Shown: in pieces, positions 14,852-24,202 of the stretch
Layout of the letters: the number at the start of each line of letters is the position of its first letter
Numbering within the stretch: position 1 is the first letter of the stretch
Source: Cerasicoccus maritimus
GTDB lineage: Bacteria > Verrucomicrobiota > Verrucomicrobiia > Opitutales > Cerasicoccaceae
DNA: 64,000 nucleotides
Assembly (NCBI GenBank): GCA_031296935.1
Contig: JAVDPD010000014.1
Span: forward strand, 62,001 to 126,000
Direction of reading: 5' to 3'
Notes under the pieces: generated by a model
What the model saw: only the letters and a program-made list of their open reading frames with translations
Database searches by the model: none
What the model was told of the DNA's origin: nothing
Position numbers and translations under genes: made by a program

Positions 14852-16639
14852 CTAAGGCGATAGTTTCATTTTGCGCCGGTAACTGGCGTAGCCGAGCAGC
14901 ACAATTGTTAGCAGGGATACGCCGACGCCGATGGTGAAGGACAGTGGTTGGTAGCTGAGTACGATGCGTTGGTTGTCGCCACTAGGCGCATAGACGGCGA
15001 TGAGTCCCTCGTGATCAATCACTACGTGGCCGCTGGGGCTGGACCAGTCGGGGCTGTAGTTTTGGTTGATCACTAGAATGTCGTCCACCGGGGATGAGTA
15101 GTCAATTTCCAGAACGTTGGGCGACCAGTAGGCATAGGCCGAGGTACCGCCTTGTAGTAGGTGGACTTCGCCTCGGTATTGCCGGGATTCCGCCGGGACG
15201 GCATGCGGCCCGAAGGTCATCATTTCGTAGGCGCGAATTGAGCCGAGATTGGCTTTGGCGTGCGCATACATTTGGACCTCGTTGCCGAGCACTTGACGAA
15301 ACGGTTGCTCGGCCTGTTGGGGTAACGGTGCAATGCGAAAGACCGGTTCCAGCAAGGTCCGGTTTTGGTAAGTGATGTCGCCGATGGTCCAAATCGTAAG
15401 GGCAATGACGGCTGCGGTGGGCAGGGCCGTAGCGAGCTTGGGGTGGTTTTTAAATGCCGGTAGCGGGGCGTCTTGACACCGCTGGCGGAGCCTGAGCTCC
15501 AGCGCGGTCACGCCGGTGGCAAACGCGATGCCCAGCGCCAGTAAAAACCCGGGCAGGAATCGCGTCGGCACGTGCATGGATTTAAAGACCGGCAGGTGGT
15601 GTAATATATCCCAAGGCGAATACGGAAACAGGCTACCCAATGCCAGCAAGACAAACACCAGGCCGGGTGCCACGGCGGCGGCGAGGAGCTTGTTCGTGCG
15701 CCAGCGGGTCGCCAGGCAAATGAAGAAAAACACGATCGCGATGACAGCCGGGATGGCCCCAATGTAGGCCGCATATTCAATGAAGGCCCATTTGGCATTG
15801 GTCAGTAATTCCGGGTGTGCGTGAATGTCTGGGACGGTGAGGGCGTTCCAGAGCATTGTCGGGCTTAGGCTGTCGGTTGAGTCGATGTGGCGCGGAAAAC
15901 GTCGGAAGAAATCCAAGAATGGCAGCAGTTTGACGGCGGCCAGCCCGCAAGTGATGGCGACCAGCTGTAGCATGCGCCAGATCGGCGTCAGGCTGCGAGT
16001 GAGCCCGGCGTAAATTAAGGCGATCAAGCCGCAGTAGATCAGGACGTGGGGCACTGTGTAAATGCCACCCTCAAAGAGCATCAGCGCTATGAGTAGCGCG
16101 GCGGGCCATACCGGGCGCTTGTCTCTTAGACAGCGGAGCAGAAAGTAAATGACCCACGGGAAGTAGGCTTGGGAGAAAAACCAGGTGTGTCCGCCGATCA
16201 TGCGGTGGGCGTAAATGCCGTTGCCCAAAATGATCAGTGCGCCAGCCAGCGAGATGATTGACCGTGCGCCGAGATAGCGGCAGAGCACCCACCCGCCGAT
16301 CAGCCCGATTGCCAAATGCAGAAACAGCTCCAGCTTCAGCGCGACCGGGGTGTCAAAGGCCAGATGCAGCCCGAAAAATGGCGTGATAATGCGGGTTTGT
16401 GGATAAGCCAGCAAGGCGTTGCCGCCGGAATAATACGGGTTCCAGAGCGGGAGTTGCCCATACTCCAGCACGCTTTTGGCGGGGACTTCGTGGTAGAAAA
16501 AATGCTGATCCCAGTCGGCAATGCCCTGGTTGTGAATGTTTTCGAAAACAGGGCTGCTATAGGCCAACGCCACGAGCATCAGCAGGACGAAATATATCCA
16601 GCTGCCTTTGTGATTTGGGCTAGTTGCAGGCCGATTCAT
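14852..16639 (-). CDS. YfhO-like polytopic membrane protein
   Basis: The 595-residue protein has about a dozen hydrophobic segments and an early loop DWDQHFFYHEVPAKS, then PLWNPYYSGGNALLA. This WNPYxxxGxP-like loop is typical of the YfhO/GT-C-fold family of bacterial membrane glycosyltransferases. Its C-terminal part (from about 480) is a soluble extracytoplasmic domain followed by a final helix. Such proteins are thought to transfer sugars from lipid carriers to wall or surface polymers; the acceptor is unknown. It is transcribed alone, with neighbours spaced by 60-100 bases. Confidence 0.75.
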   Translation of the reverse strand: MNRPATSPNHKGSWIYFVLLMLVALAYSSPVFENIHNQGIADWDQHFFYHEVPAKSVLEYGQLPLWNPYYSGGNALLAYPQTRIITPFFGLHLAFDTPVALKLELFLHLAIGLIGGWVLCRYLGARSIISLAGALIILGNGIYAHRMIGGHTWFFSQAYFPWVIYFLLRCLRDKRPVWPAALLIALMLFEGGIYTVPHVLIYCGLIALIYAGLTRSLTPIWRMLQLVAITCGLAAVKLLPFLDFFRRFPRHIDSTDSLSPTMLWNALTVPDIHAHPELLTNAKWAFIEYAAYIGAIPAVIAIVFFFICLATRWRTNKLLAAAVAPGLVFVLLALGSLFPYSPWDILHHLPVFKSMHVPTRFLPGFLLALGIAFATGVTALELRLRQRCQDAPLPAFKNHPKLATALPTAAVIALTIWTIGDITYQNRTLLEPVFRIAPLPQQAEQPFRQVLGNEVQMYAHAKANLGSIRAYEMMTFGPHAVPAESRQYRGEVHLLQGGTSAYAYWSPNVLEIDYSSPVDDILVINQNYSPDWSSPSGHVVIDHEGLIAVYAPSGDNQRIVLSYQPLSFTIGVGVSLLTIVLLGYASYRRKMKLSP

Positions 16640-16703
16640 TCCCGTGGAATATGATAGGCCATGCGGTCAGCGCAAGGTCGTCTTTCGCAGGTCGTGAAAA
16701 TGC

Positions 16704-17081
16704 CTAAACAGAGAAGCTTTCGCCGCAGGAGCAGCTGCTCTTGGCGTTCGGATTGGTGAACTTGAAGCCGCCGCCCACCATCTTGTCCGAATAGTCCATA
16801 ATGGTGCCCTTCAGGTAGAGTGCGCTCTTCATGTCGACCACGACTTTCATGCCGCTGGTGGGCACGAGGATGTCGCTCTTCTTGGGGGCGGCGACGAACT
16901 TCATTTTGTAGGAGAGGCCGTTGCAGCCGCCGCCGTTGATGGCCACGCGCAGGTATTCGCCCTTTTGCTCGCGTTCGATGAGGGACGTCGCCTTCTTGCC
17001 GGCCGACTCGGTGAGGCGGATCAGGCGTTCGTCGCCAATGCGGACATCGGCAGGCGGATTTAGCGTGGCTGGATCAGACAT
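16704..17081 (-). CDS. A-type iron-sulfur carrier (IscA/SufA/ErpA family)
   Basis: The 125-residue protein has the three conserved cysteines of A-type carriers: one in NGGGCNGLSY and the C-x-C pair in SSCSCGESF at the C-terminus. It delivers Fe-S clusters to apoproteins. KFTNPNAK before the CxC is the usual approach sequence. No isc or suf genes flank it, so the exact subtype (ErpA versus SufA) cannot be set. The N-terminal 20 residues are family-variable. Confidence 0.92.
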   Translation of the reverse strand: MSDPATLNPPADVRIGDERLIRLTESAGKKATSLIEREQKGEYLRVAINGGGCNGLSYKMKFVAAPKKSDILVPTSGMKVVVDMKSALYLKGTIMDYSDKMVGGGFKFTNPNAKSSCSCGESFSV

Positions 17082-17132
17082 ACTCCCTAATCAAACCCGC
17101 TCCGCGCAAAAAATCAAGCTTAGGCCCAAGTA

Positions 17133-17873
17133 TCAGGCGCCGGCGTCTTGTTCGTTGAACTTGCCCAAGTATTCCGTGATGCGCTGAGCCTGAATCCGGT
17201 AAGAGCCTTCGCGACGTGGCGGACGCAGAATCATGAGCGTACGTCTCTCTGGATAGAACCGAAGTTTATTGACGAGCACCTTGTGGATTTTATCGCCATC
17301 TTTCACGACCAAGCCCACGGGAATTTCGTCCTCATAATAATCGCTGATATCAATGGCTCGGTTGGCGCCGGGTGTTATCTCAATTTTTTTGTCGCCCAGA
17401 ATTCCGTGGAAGGTAGCGGCGGTGCTATTGAAGAACAGCAGGCTGCCTTCCGGGAACTGTGAGTCGTCATATTCCATGCAATGGCTGGGTAATGGCAGTG
17501 GTTGCTGCTGTCCATTGGCTGGTTCTAATATGACGAGCCATGAGCCGCGGACTCCAGGCACATACACTTGGTATACCGGCGTAAGCACCATAAAGCCTTC
17601 CGTGCCTAGTTCCTTGCGGAAGACCGGCATCGGGTTGGGCCCTTGATAGGAGTAATAACCTGAGCGCTCGCGCGGGTTGAGTTCCAACGCCACGGCGTCG
17701 TTGAGGTCCGGCTCGCCGTCTCTGGTGTAATAGAGTGTTTCCTTGCCGACATCGGAGGACAGAGGAAGCGTCGCAAAGCGAATGTTCAGCGTGGGGCTCT
17801 CATCCTCACCGAGAGCCAGGGCGTTCTGCGTGAGCAGCAGAGCGATTAATATACTTCCGATTTGTCTAACCAT
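17133..17873 (-). CDS. Secreted unknown protein coupled to Verru_Chthon A
   Basis: The protein has 246 residues and an N-terminal signal peptide (IGSILIALLLTQNALA). The mature part is beta-rich and contains YYTRDGEPDLNDAV and a late LRFYPERRTLMILRPP, then a YRIQAQRITEYL tail. I do not recognise the family. Its start lies 28 bases inside the 3' end of the Verru_Chthon A gene, a strong sign of translational coupling and joint function at the cell surface. Secreted companions of this kind recur beside pseudopilin cassettes in Verrucomicrobiota (inference). Confidence 0.7.
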   Translation of the reverse strand: MVRQIGSILIALLLTQNALALGEDESPTLNIRFATLPLSSDVGKETLYYTRDGEPDLNDAVALELNPRERSGYYSYQGPNPMPVFRKELGTEGFMVLTPVYQVYVPGVRGSWLVILEPANGQQQPLPLPSHCMEYDDSQFPEGSLLFFNSTAATFHGILGDKKIEITPGANRAIDISDYYEDEIPVGLVVKDGDKIHKVLVNKLRFYPERRTLMILRPPRREGSYRIQAQRITEYLGKFNEQDAGA

Positions 17874-20758
17874 CGCCAGGAAACGATTTCAAATTCACGT
17901 GGATTGGATTCAAGGGCGTTGTCCTCTACTTGGCCACTCGCATTTGTGAGGTTGGGGAGTCGGCGGACAACCCCTTCTGCCCAGGCTTGAGCCGTGACTT
18001 CGCCGGTAATCGCGTTGCGAGCATCTCCGTAGGAGCGAATCAGGAATGTATCCGAGCGGGAGGTGAGCAGATCGGCTCGTTGGGCAGCGATGTCTCCCTG
18101 CGTAATGTATACATTGGAGTTTTCCAGAATGTCTTTATTGATTTCGGTCTCCTCCAAGAGTTCATCGATTATACCTGAGTCGAGGAATTCATCCACGGAT
18201 GCATAGGGCTCACCGCGCTGTTTGAGGTGGTCGACGATGCCTTCCGCAATAATCAGCATTTTTTCATGGGCATCGGTGGGATCGAGCTGGCGCATACCTT
18301 GTTCATAAACCGGCGGCATGGTCACGCTGGCACCCGTGCTGCGGAGTACTGATTCGTTGGTTACGATGTCTGGGTGCTCGGCTGAATAGTAGGGCATCCG
18401 GGTGAACAGGTGGCGTGCGGTGATGTTGTCGCCGGTGGCATCCTCGATCACGCCGCGGCTGCTGAGGAAGCTCATCCATGCCGCGACTGAAGTGCTGTTG
18501 ATGTTGAAGCCCCCGTTGAGTAGGGCATTGGCCGCAACATCCTTGGCGGAAAGCATCGAGACTTCCTCCAGGTAGGACAGGTGCGGGTTGGTGTCTGGCG
18601 CTGCGCTTCCGGCCATGGCAACTCCGGAGTTGGCGACAAAGTATTCGTCGAAGATTTCGTTTTTCGCGTCTGGGTGGGTGGAGCCCAGGGTAGCGAGAGA
18701 CTCGTTCATGACGGGTAGATTGCGCAGGGCACCTAGTGATACGAAGTCGCTGTCTTTGCGGGGAATGTCGTAGGCGAGGATGGAGACGTTTCCGGTTTCG
18801 CCGCCGCCAGCATACTCTAGGTGTTCGCGTTCCTCGTTGACCTTGAATATGTCCAATATGGAGAAAAATTCAGAAGCGTATTGGGCAGCGTCCGCTGGGT
18901 TGGTGCTGGCCTGTAGAATGTAGTCGGACACTTTGTGCTCCGAGCCGTCTTTTCCGGTGAATGTCCCTTGGGCGTCGAGTACTGGGTCACGTATGTCGAG
19001 TCCTTCGATCAGCTCTTTCAGCAGGCCCGGGTTGGTCTCGTCAGTGTCGAGACGATAGTGGTAGGCGATCGTGTAGTCTCCTTGAGTATAGGAGCTGCTG
19101 CTGCTGCGTGAAAAAGAGTCGCCGCTATTTCCTGCGCTGCTGCGAAAAGTTTTTTCGATTTCGAAGTCGTCGAATGCAAGGTTCTCAATGACGAAGACTT
19201 CATTGCCAGATTTGTAGTCTTCGACGATGATTTTTAGGCCGTTATCCGGGTGGACTGCGCTGATTTTAATTTTGTCCGCATCATCAGGTCGGGTGTCTTG
19301 GTTTCCCGACCAGCGGATAGTGCCGAAGTCTCGAGCCAAACCATAAGCTTGAGTGTTGGGGTTCGGTTCGGTGACGCCGTAAACTTCGCCTGGTCCCAGC
19401 TCTGGTTTGTTGAGGGAGCTGATGGTCGGTATCTCAACCCAAGAGTTAATGGTCTCACGGTAGTTGCCATCGGCGTAAGCGGAGAAATCATTGAGGTCCT
19501 CAATGATCGTCGGCGCTTTCATGTTGCCGGAAATTTGTTCAATGGTGACCGTGGGCAGGTTTTCAAAGCGGACGGTGAATGCGCGGTCGTATCTGGAGTC
19601 GGTGTCAGAAGCGTAAATGAGTGGAATGGTGTAGGGGTTCCAGAATTCGCATTGCAGGTGGAAGCGGATGCGTAGCTTGGCATCAGTCCATGTATGAAAA
19701 ATGCCGATCCATAGCGTCAGTTCCGTGGGGATGGCGCGCGGTTCGAAGTAGGGTTCGCCGTCGGCGATGCCGCTGGTGCTGTCGGTGCTTGCGTCGAGGG
19801 TGTCTTCGTAGCCCACCAGAAAATCGCGGGTGGCGCTGTTGGCGATTGCATCGGTCAGGGTGTCATCAAATAAATTGCGCTTCAGGCCGCCATCTTTGGT
19901 GTTGGCCAGTACGGACCAGGTATTGGCAGTGGCGTCGTGCGAGAAGCCGCTTGATCGCCAAGTTGGGAAAGCGGCGTCGTTACTGTTTGTCAAGTCGATG
20001 AGTGCAAACTGATCGTTGGAAATGGCGTTGGCTAGCATGTCGCCGAGATCGCTATTGGCATTAATATCGAAGTTGTCGGTCGTCGTGGTGGTGTAGCCTG
20101 CTGAGTCCAAATAATTCAAGTCAGGAACTATGCTTTGGTATTCCAAATAGCGTCGTTCTGTTTCTTGAGTTGGGAAATCCGCGACTCTCTCCATCGCACT
20201 CAGTGAAAGTTTTTCATTTTCACCGCTGATCCAGTAGGCGTAGTTGCCAACATGGGTCTGGTTCTCAAAGACTTCAACTGCTGGCGCATTGACGGCGGGG
20301 ATTATTTGGCCAGTTATCGGCGAATATGTGCTTTTAACCAATTGAGCTGTGTCGGAGGGCGCAGTAGTCACCACGGGGCTGCCGGAGACTAGCCACACGG
20401 GATCTTCGCTCATGTCGGTGGTGTCCCAGACGCCGGTCCAATACTGGTTGGAGGCATCGTAATTGCCGTCGCCGAGGATTTCGGCGCGGGCGGTGACGCG
20501 TTGGTCTGCGCCGGCGGCTTGCTGTAGCTGGCCCAGGGCGACTAGAAGGCCCAGCCGGGCGTTTTCTTTGGCGGTTGTCTCAGCTTTCGTGTGGCTCGCG
20601 GTGGCAAGCTCGACCTGAGTCAGCGTGGACATGCTGAAGATCAGCAAGAAAATAAAGGACATTAGGGCTAGCGCGGTGACGAGCGCGAAGCCGCTTTTAC
20701 TCCCATTTTTGCGCAAATGGGAACCTTTGTTTGGTTGAGTATACGATTGGCTATTCAT
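17846..20758 (-). CDS. Verru_Chthon cassette protein A
   Basis: The protein has 970 residues. A short basic leader, GFALVTALALMSFIFLLIFS, then KENARLGLLVALGQLQQAAGADQ, is the diagnostic N-terminus of Verru_Chthon cassette protein A. This is a large pseudopilin-like protein (PilX-like) of Verrucomicrobia. The prepilin helix should be cleaved and inserted by a prepilin peptidase. The rest is a large Ser/Asp/Thr-rich extracellular region. The usual companions B, C and D are not next to it. A possible 23-residue membrane peptide lies upstream at 20799-20870, and the M16 peptidase gene ends further upstream. Confidence 0.85.
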   Translation of the reverse strand: MNSQSYTQPNKGSHLRKNGSKSGFALVTALALMSFIFLLIFSMSTLTQVELATASHTKAETTAKENARLGLLVALGQLQQAAGADQRVTARAEILGDGNYDASNQYWTGVWDTTDMSEDPVWLVSGSPVVTTAPSDTAQLVKSTYSPITGQIIPAVNAPAVEVFENQTHVGNYAYWISGENEKLSLSAMERVADFPTQETERRYLEYQSIVPDLNYLDSAGYTTTTTDNFDINANSDLGDMLANAISNDQFALIDLTNSNDAAFPTWRSSGFSHDATANTWSVLANTKDGGLKRNLFDDTLTDAIANSATRDFLVGYEDTLDASTDSTSGIADGEPYFEPRAIPTELTLWIGIFHTWTDAKLRIRFHLQCEFWNPYTIPLIYASDTDSRYDRAFTVRFENLPTVTIEQISGNMKAPTIIEDLNDFSAYADGNYRETINSWVEIPTISSLNKPELGPGEVYGVTEPNPNTQAYGLARDFGTIRWSGNQDTRPDDADKIKISAVHPDNGLKIIVEDYKSGNEVFVIENLAFDDFEIEKTFRSSAGNSGDSFSRSSSSSYTQGDYTIAYHYRLDTDETNPGLLKELIEGLDIRDPVLDAQGTFTGKDGSEHKVSDYILQASTNPADAAQYASEFFSILDIFKVNEEREHLEYAGGGETGNVSILAYDIPRKDSDFVSLGALRNLPVMNESLATLGSTHPDAKNEIFDEYFVANSGVAMAGSAAPDTNPHLSYLEEVSMLSAKDVAANALLNGGFNINSTSVAAWMSFLSSRGVIEDATGDNITARHLFTRMPYYSAEHPDIVTNESVLRSTGASVTMPPVYEQGMRQLDPTDAHEKMLIIAEGIVDHLKQRGEPYASVDEFLDSGIIDELLEETEINKDILENSNVYITQGDIAAQRADLLTSRSDTFLIRSYGDARNAITGEVTAQAWAEGVVRRLPNLTNASGQVEDNALESNPREFEIVSWRWLDKSEVY

Positions 20759-20798
20759 GCCTGAAGTTCAAGAAAGCAAATTGCATGCGAGGGTAGCC

Positions 20799-20870
20799 TT
20801 ACCGTGCGAAAAACACGATAAAACTCAAGATGATGGCGCCGCTGACGACGAAGTTTAACCTCGGCGTCAC
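20799..20870 (-). CDS. Possible 23-residue membrane peptide
   Basis: A GTG-initiated reading frame encodes a very short peptide (MTPRLNFVVSGAI, then a hydrophobic run ending in FFAR) that would form a single transmembrane helix with a basic end. It fills the gap between the M16 peptidase stop and the Verru_Chthon A start, on the same strand. There is no good ribosome-binding site. Length alone makes chance plausible. The gap 20759-20906 shows nothing else. Confidence 0.25.
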   Translation of the reverse strand: MTPRLNFVVSGAIILSFIVFFAR

Positions 20871-20906
20871 AGAGTCAAAGGACCCCGGTTGCTGAACGCT
20901 AGGACA

Positions 20907-23465
20907 TTATTTATTAGGCAAGGTCTTTAAAATCAGACGCTTATCAGTGGTAAATCGCTCTTGGGCGAAAGCGGTGAGCTGATCGAGGCTCAAATTGTGC
21001 ACACGATCCGGATATTTTCTCCAGGAGTTGACCGGTTGGCCATAAAGTGCGTTCAGGCAGGCGTGCATGGCGCGGGAACCCGGAGATTGCTGGCCCTGAG
21101 CGCGGCGAACGACGAGACGTGTTTTGCAAGCCGCCCATTCCTGCCCGGTGAAGCCGCCCGCGCGGGCGCGCTCGACTTCGGCCAGGATTTCGGCCTCCAC
21201 CTCGTCGGCCTGCTGCTTGCTCGTGCCGGCGTAGAAGGTGAACATCCCACAGTTGAGCCCGAGCATGCGCTGGGACCCGACAAAGTAGGCCATGCCTTTC
21301 TCCTCGCGAACCTTTTGGAAGAGCTGGCTGGACATGCCGCTAAAGAGCTCGTCGAGCGCCTCGCCGGCCAAGTAGGCGTCGGCGTCGACCACCCCGCTGT
21401 CCGGGTAGCTGACGAGGACAATGGCCTGCTCGCGGTCGCGCTCCAGCAGGATGCTGCCGGTTTCGGCGGGGGCGTCGTGCGCGGGGGAGGCGAGGTTGGC
21501 AAAGTCGGCTGGCAGGGCTTCGAGGATCGGCCCGAGGGTGTTGACGACTTGGTTGCGGTCAAACTGACCCGTCACGGCGACGAGCGCATTGGGGCCGGCG
21601 AGCAACTGCCCAGCAAGCGCGCGGACGTGGTCCGGCGTCAGCGACTTGAGGTCGTTTTCGAGCCCGAGGTAATCCACCGCGTAGGGGTGGGCGCCGAAGT
21701 ATTTTGCGCGCATCTGACGGCGGCTCCATTCGAGGACTTCGTCGTCGTCTTCCTGGAGGGAGGCGATCTGCGCATCGCGTTCGATCTCGAACGTCGTGGG
21801 CAAATACGAGGCGTGGTGAAGCGAGTCGCTGAGTAGCTCGGCGGCGAGGGGGAAGTCCCCGCTCAGGGTCTCCACGGAGAGGCCAAAGGTGTTGTTGCCG
21901 ACATGCTCATCAAAGCTGCCGCCGACGGATTCAATCGTCGCCGCGACTTCGGCTGCGGTCCGCTTTGAGGTGTCGCGCGCGAGGAGCGTGGCAAACACAC
22001 CAGTCAAGCCGCGCTGGCCGACGGGGTCCCACAGCGGGCCGCCGCGGGAGACGTAGCGCACGTGGGTCTTGGGCACGCTGCCGCCGTTTTGCAGGAGCAG
22101 GCGCGCGCCGTTTTTCAAGGTCACTTCTTCAAAGTCGGGCAGGCCGGCGCCGGTGTTGATCGACGGCGCGGAGACGGTTTCCTTCTTTGGCTCGATGGAG
22201 GCTGCGGTCTCGGCAGTTTCGACGAGGTAGCGCGAGGCGGCCTGAAGCACGGACTCGGGCGTCAACGCGCTGAGGCGGCGCAGGTGCTGTTGCGGGAAAC
22301 CGAGGTCGCCGGCAACGACTTCCGCCGATCCCAGGCGCGAGGCTTGGCCACCAACGGTTTTGCGGGAATTGACTTCGCCTACGAGCGCTTGGCGGACAAT
22401 CTTGGCGAGCTCTTCGGGCTGCGGGGCGCGGGTTTGCGCGATGGAGAGCTCACTGCGGATGGCGGCTTCGACGGCTTCGCGTTTGCCCGGGTCGCAGAGG
22501 TAGCTGATCCAGAACAGGCCGTGGTCGCCGGGGTTCCAGCAGCCGGCGGAAATGTTGTGCACGAGGCGTTGTTTTTCGCGAAGGCTTTGCCAGAGCCAGG
22601 AGCTGGCACCGTTGCCGAGGAGGCGGGCAAGGACGTCGAGCGCGGGGGCGTCTTCGGCACCGAGGCCGGGCACCTTGAAGCCGATGAAGCCGCGGACGAT
22701 GTTGAAATCGCCCGTGGAACGGTCTTCGCGGGGGGCGAGTTGCGCGGGCTCTTGTGGCACGTAGGCTGGGGCGAGCTGGCGCATCGGCTTTTGGCCAAAA
22801 TGTTCCTCCGCTAGGGCGCGGCACTCGGTCTCGGACAAGGCACCGACGACGACGAGCACGAGGTTGTTCGGCGCGTAGCGGCCGTGGTAATATTCACGGA
22901 GGTCGTTGGGCGTCACGCCCTCGAAGAGCGCACGGTGGCCGATGACGGGGTGCCGGTAAGGGTGCTCGCGGAAGGCGGTGTGCGCGAAAGTGTGGAAGAG
23001 GCGGCGGTCGGGGTCGTCGAGGCCCATATCGATCTCGCGCAAGATGACGTCGCGCTCGCGGATGATTTCGTCTTCCGGCAGTGAGGCGTTGAGCGACATG
23101 TCGGCGAGGACGTCGAAAATCGTGCCTGCGGCGTTGGACGGGCCGTCGATGTAGTAAACCGTGCGGTCGAAGGTGGTGTAGGCGTTGATGTAGCCGCCGC
23201 AGCCGTTGATTTCGCGGCTGATGTCCAGCGGACCGCGCTTTTCGGTGCCCTTAAAGAGGAGGTGCTCCAGGTAGTGGGACAGGCCGGCGCCGAGCATCGC
23301 GCCCTCGTGGATGCTGCCGGTCTTGACCCAGGTTTGCACGGAGATGAGCTCAGCGGCGCGGTCTTCCCTGTGGACGACGGTCAGGCCGTTGGCGAGCTGG
23401 TAGCGGTGGATGGTTTCCTGGGCAAGCGCTTCGATGAGGCCAGCATTGGCAGAATAATCGGGCAT
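20907..23465 (-). CDS. M16-family zinc metallopeptidase (two-unit)
   Basis: The protein has 852 residues made of two M16 halves. The inverted zinc motif HYLEH lies at residues 64-68 in the first half; the second half has no such motif, as usual for the inactive partner. This is the pitrilysin/processing-peptidase architecture, cutting small peptides in a closed chamber. No signal peptide is apparent, so it is probably cytoplasmic, though secreted relatives exist. The start at 23465 (MPDYSAN) is preferred over 23534, which would overlap the stop of the upstream gene and add 23 residues unlike the family. Confidence 0.88.
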   Translation of the reverse strand: MPDYSANAGLIEALAQETIHRYQLANGLTVVHREDRAAELISVQTWVKTGSIHEGAMLGAGLSHYLEHLLFKGTEKRGPLDISREINGCGGYINAYTTFDRTVYYIDGPSNAAGTIFDVLADMSLNASLPEDEIIRERDVILREIDMGLDDPDRRLFHTFAHTAFREHPYRHPVIGHRALFEGVTPNDLREYYHGRYAPNNLVLVVVGALSETECRALAEEHFGQKPMRQLAPAYVPQEPAQLAPREDRSTGDFNIVRGFIGFKVPGLGAEDAPALDVLARLLGNGASSWLWQSLREKQRLVHNISAGCWNPGDHGLFWISYLCDPGKREAVEAAIRSELSIAQTRAPQPEELAKIVRQALVGEVNSRKTVGGQASRLGSAEVVAGDLGFPQQHLRRLSALTPESVLQAASRYLVETAETAASIEPKKETVSAPSINTGAGLPDFEEVTLKNGARLLLQNGGSVPKTHVRYVSRGGPLWDPVGQRGLTGVFATLLARDTSKRTAAEVAATIESVGGSFDEHVGNNTFGLSVETLSGDFPLAAELLSDSLHHASYLPTTFEIERDAQIASLQEDDDEVLEWSRRQMRAKYFGAHPYAVDYLGLENDLKSLTPDHVRALAGQLLAGPNALVAVTGQFDRNQVVNTLGPILEALPADFANLASPAHDAPAETGSILLERDREQAIVLVSYPDSGVVDADAYLAGEALDELFSGMSSQLFQKVREEKGMAYFVGSQRMLGLNCGMFTFYAGTSKQQADEVEAEILAEVERARAGGFTGQEWAACKTRLVVRRAQGQQSPGSRAMHACLNALYGQPVNSWRKYPDRVHNLSLDQLTAFAQERFTTDKRLILKTLPNK

Positions 23466-23520
23466 GCGGGGCAGGTAACAGCTTTGTGCTGAAAAATGAA
23501 AGCACAAAGCGTCGTCGCTG

Positions 23521-23958
23521 TTACTGACTGGCAAAGAATGAGCCGTAAACGACGCCGATCAGGTTGTCTGGCGTCACGTAGTCGGCGTCCTCATATCGGT
23601 TGTTGATACCCTTCACGGTCCAGTAGGCGCCCTCTCTCTCACCCAGACGATGAACCACGCGCATGCCCTGAAGGTTGTGGTAGGCAATGAGCATGCCCGA
23701 TTGCAGCTCATTGAAAGCGATGGGCGTGATGATCAGGTATGCGTTGTCACCGTAAAGCGGCTGCATGGAACTGCCTTGCGCAGGTGCGCTCAGCCGCCCC
23801 TCCTGCTCATGCTCTACGGATCGCGCCGCGCGGCTGGATTCACGGAATGAAACCGCAGAGGCTGGTGCCGATAAATTAGGCGAATCATTCGTTACGCATC
23901 CGCATAAAAGCATGCTTATGAGCATCGCCAGAGCGCTCACTGTGCCCTCTGATTGCAT
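23521..23958 (-). CDS. S26-like signal peptidase-fold lipoprotein
   Basis: The protein has 145 residues. The signal ends in a lipobox (MLLCGC, Cys about residue 21). The second half has the S24/S26 peptidase arrangement: GSSMQPLY (nucleophile Ser), a GMLIAYHN strand, VVHRL (His where ER/archaeal-type signal peptidases have their base) and WTVKGINNRYED. In active S26B enzymes the last motif is KGDNN; here its Asp is Ile, so activity is doubtful. It is divergent from, and homologous to, the gene at 24203. Confidence 0.6.
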   Translation of the reverse strand: MQSEGTVSALAMLISMLLCGCVTNDSPNLSAPASAVSFRESSRAARSVEHEQEGRLSAPAQGSSMQPLYGDNAYLIITPIAFNELQSGMLIAYHNLQGMRVVHRLGEREGAYWTVKGINNRYEDADYVTPDNLIGVVYGSFFASQ

Positions 23959-24202
23959 GCCTGTTAATATAGTTTAAATCATTCGGTTAATCAATCGGGT
24001 TGAAGCTGTATGTTGGAGTCAGTGAATCAATGATGCGGGATACTGGATTTTACGATTATTTCATCAAGCATGCATTCAATGCTGGTGCATGATCCGCAGC
24101 CTGAAAATATACAGTAGTGTGGCTAATTATACAGAAGCTGCACATTAAAAATACAACGTCGAGTGGCTACCCGAAGAGCTTGATTTGAAGTAAACTTTGG
24201 GC

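Noticed and set aside
22062..22814. 250-residue plus-strand reading frame
   Set aside because: Antisense shadow of the M16 peptidase, a result of high third-position GC.
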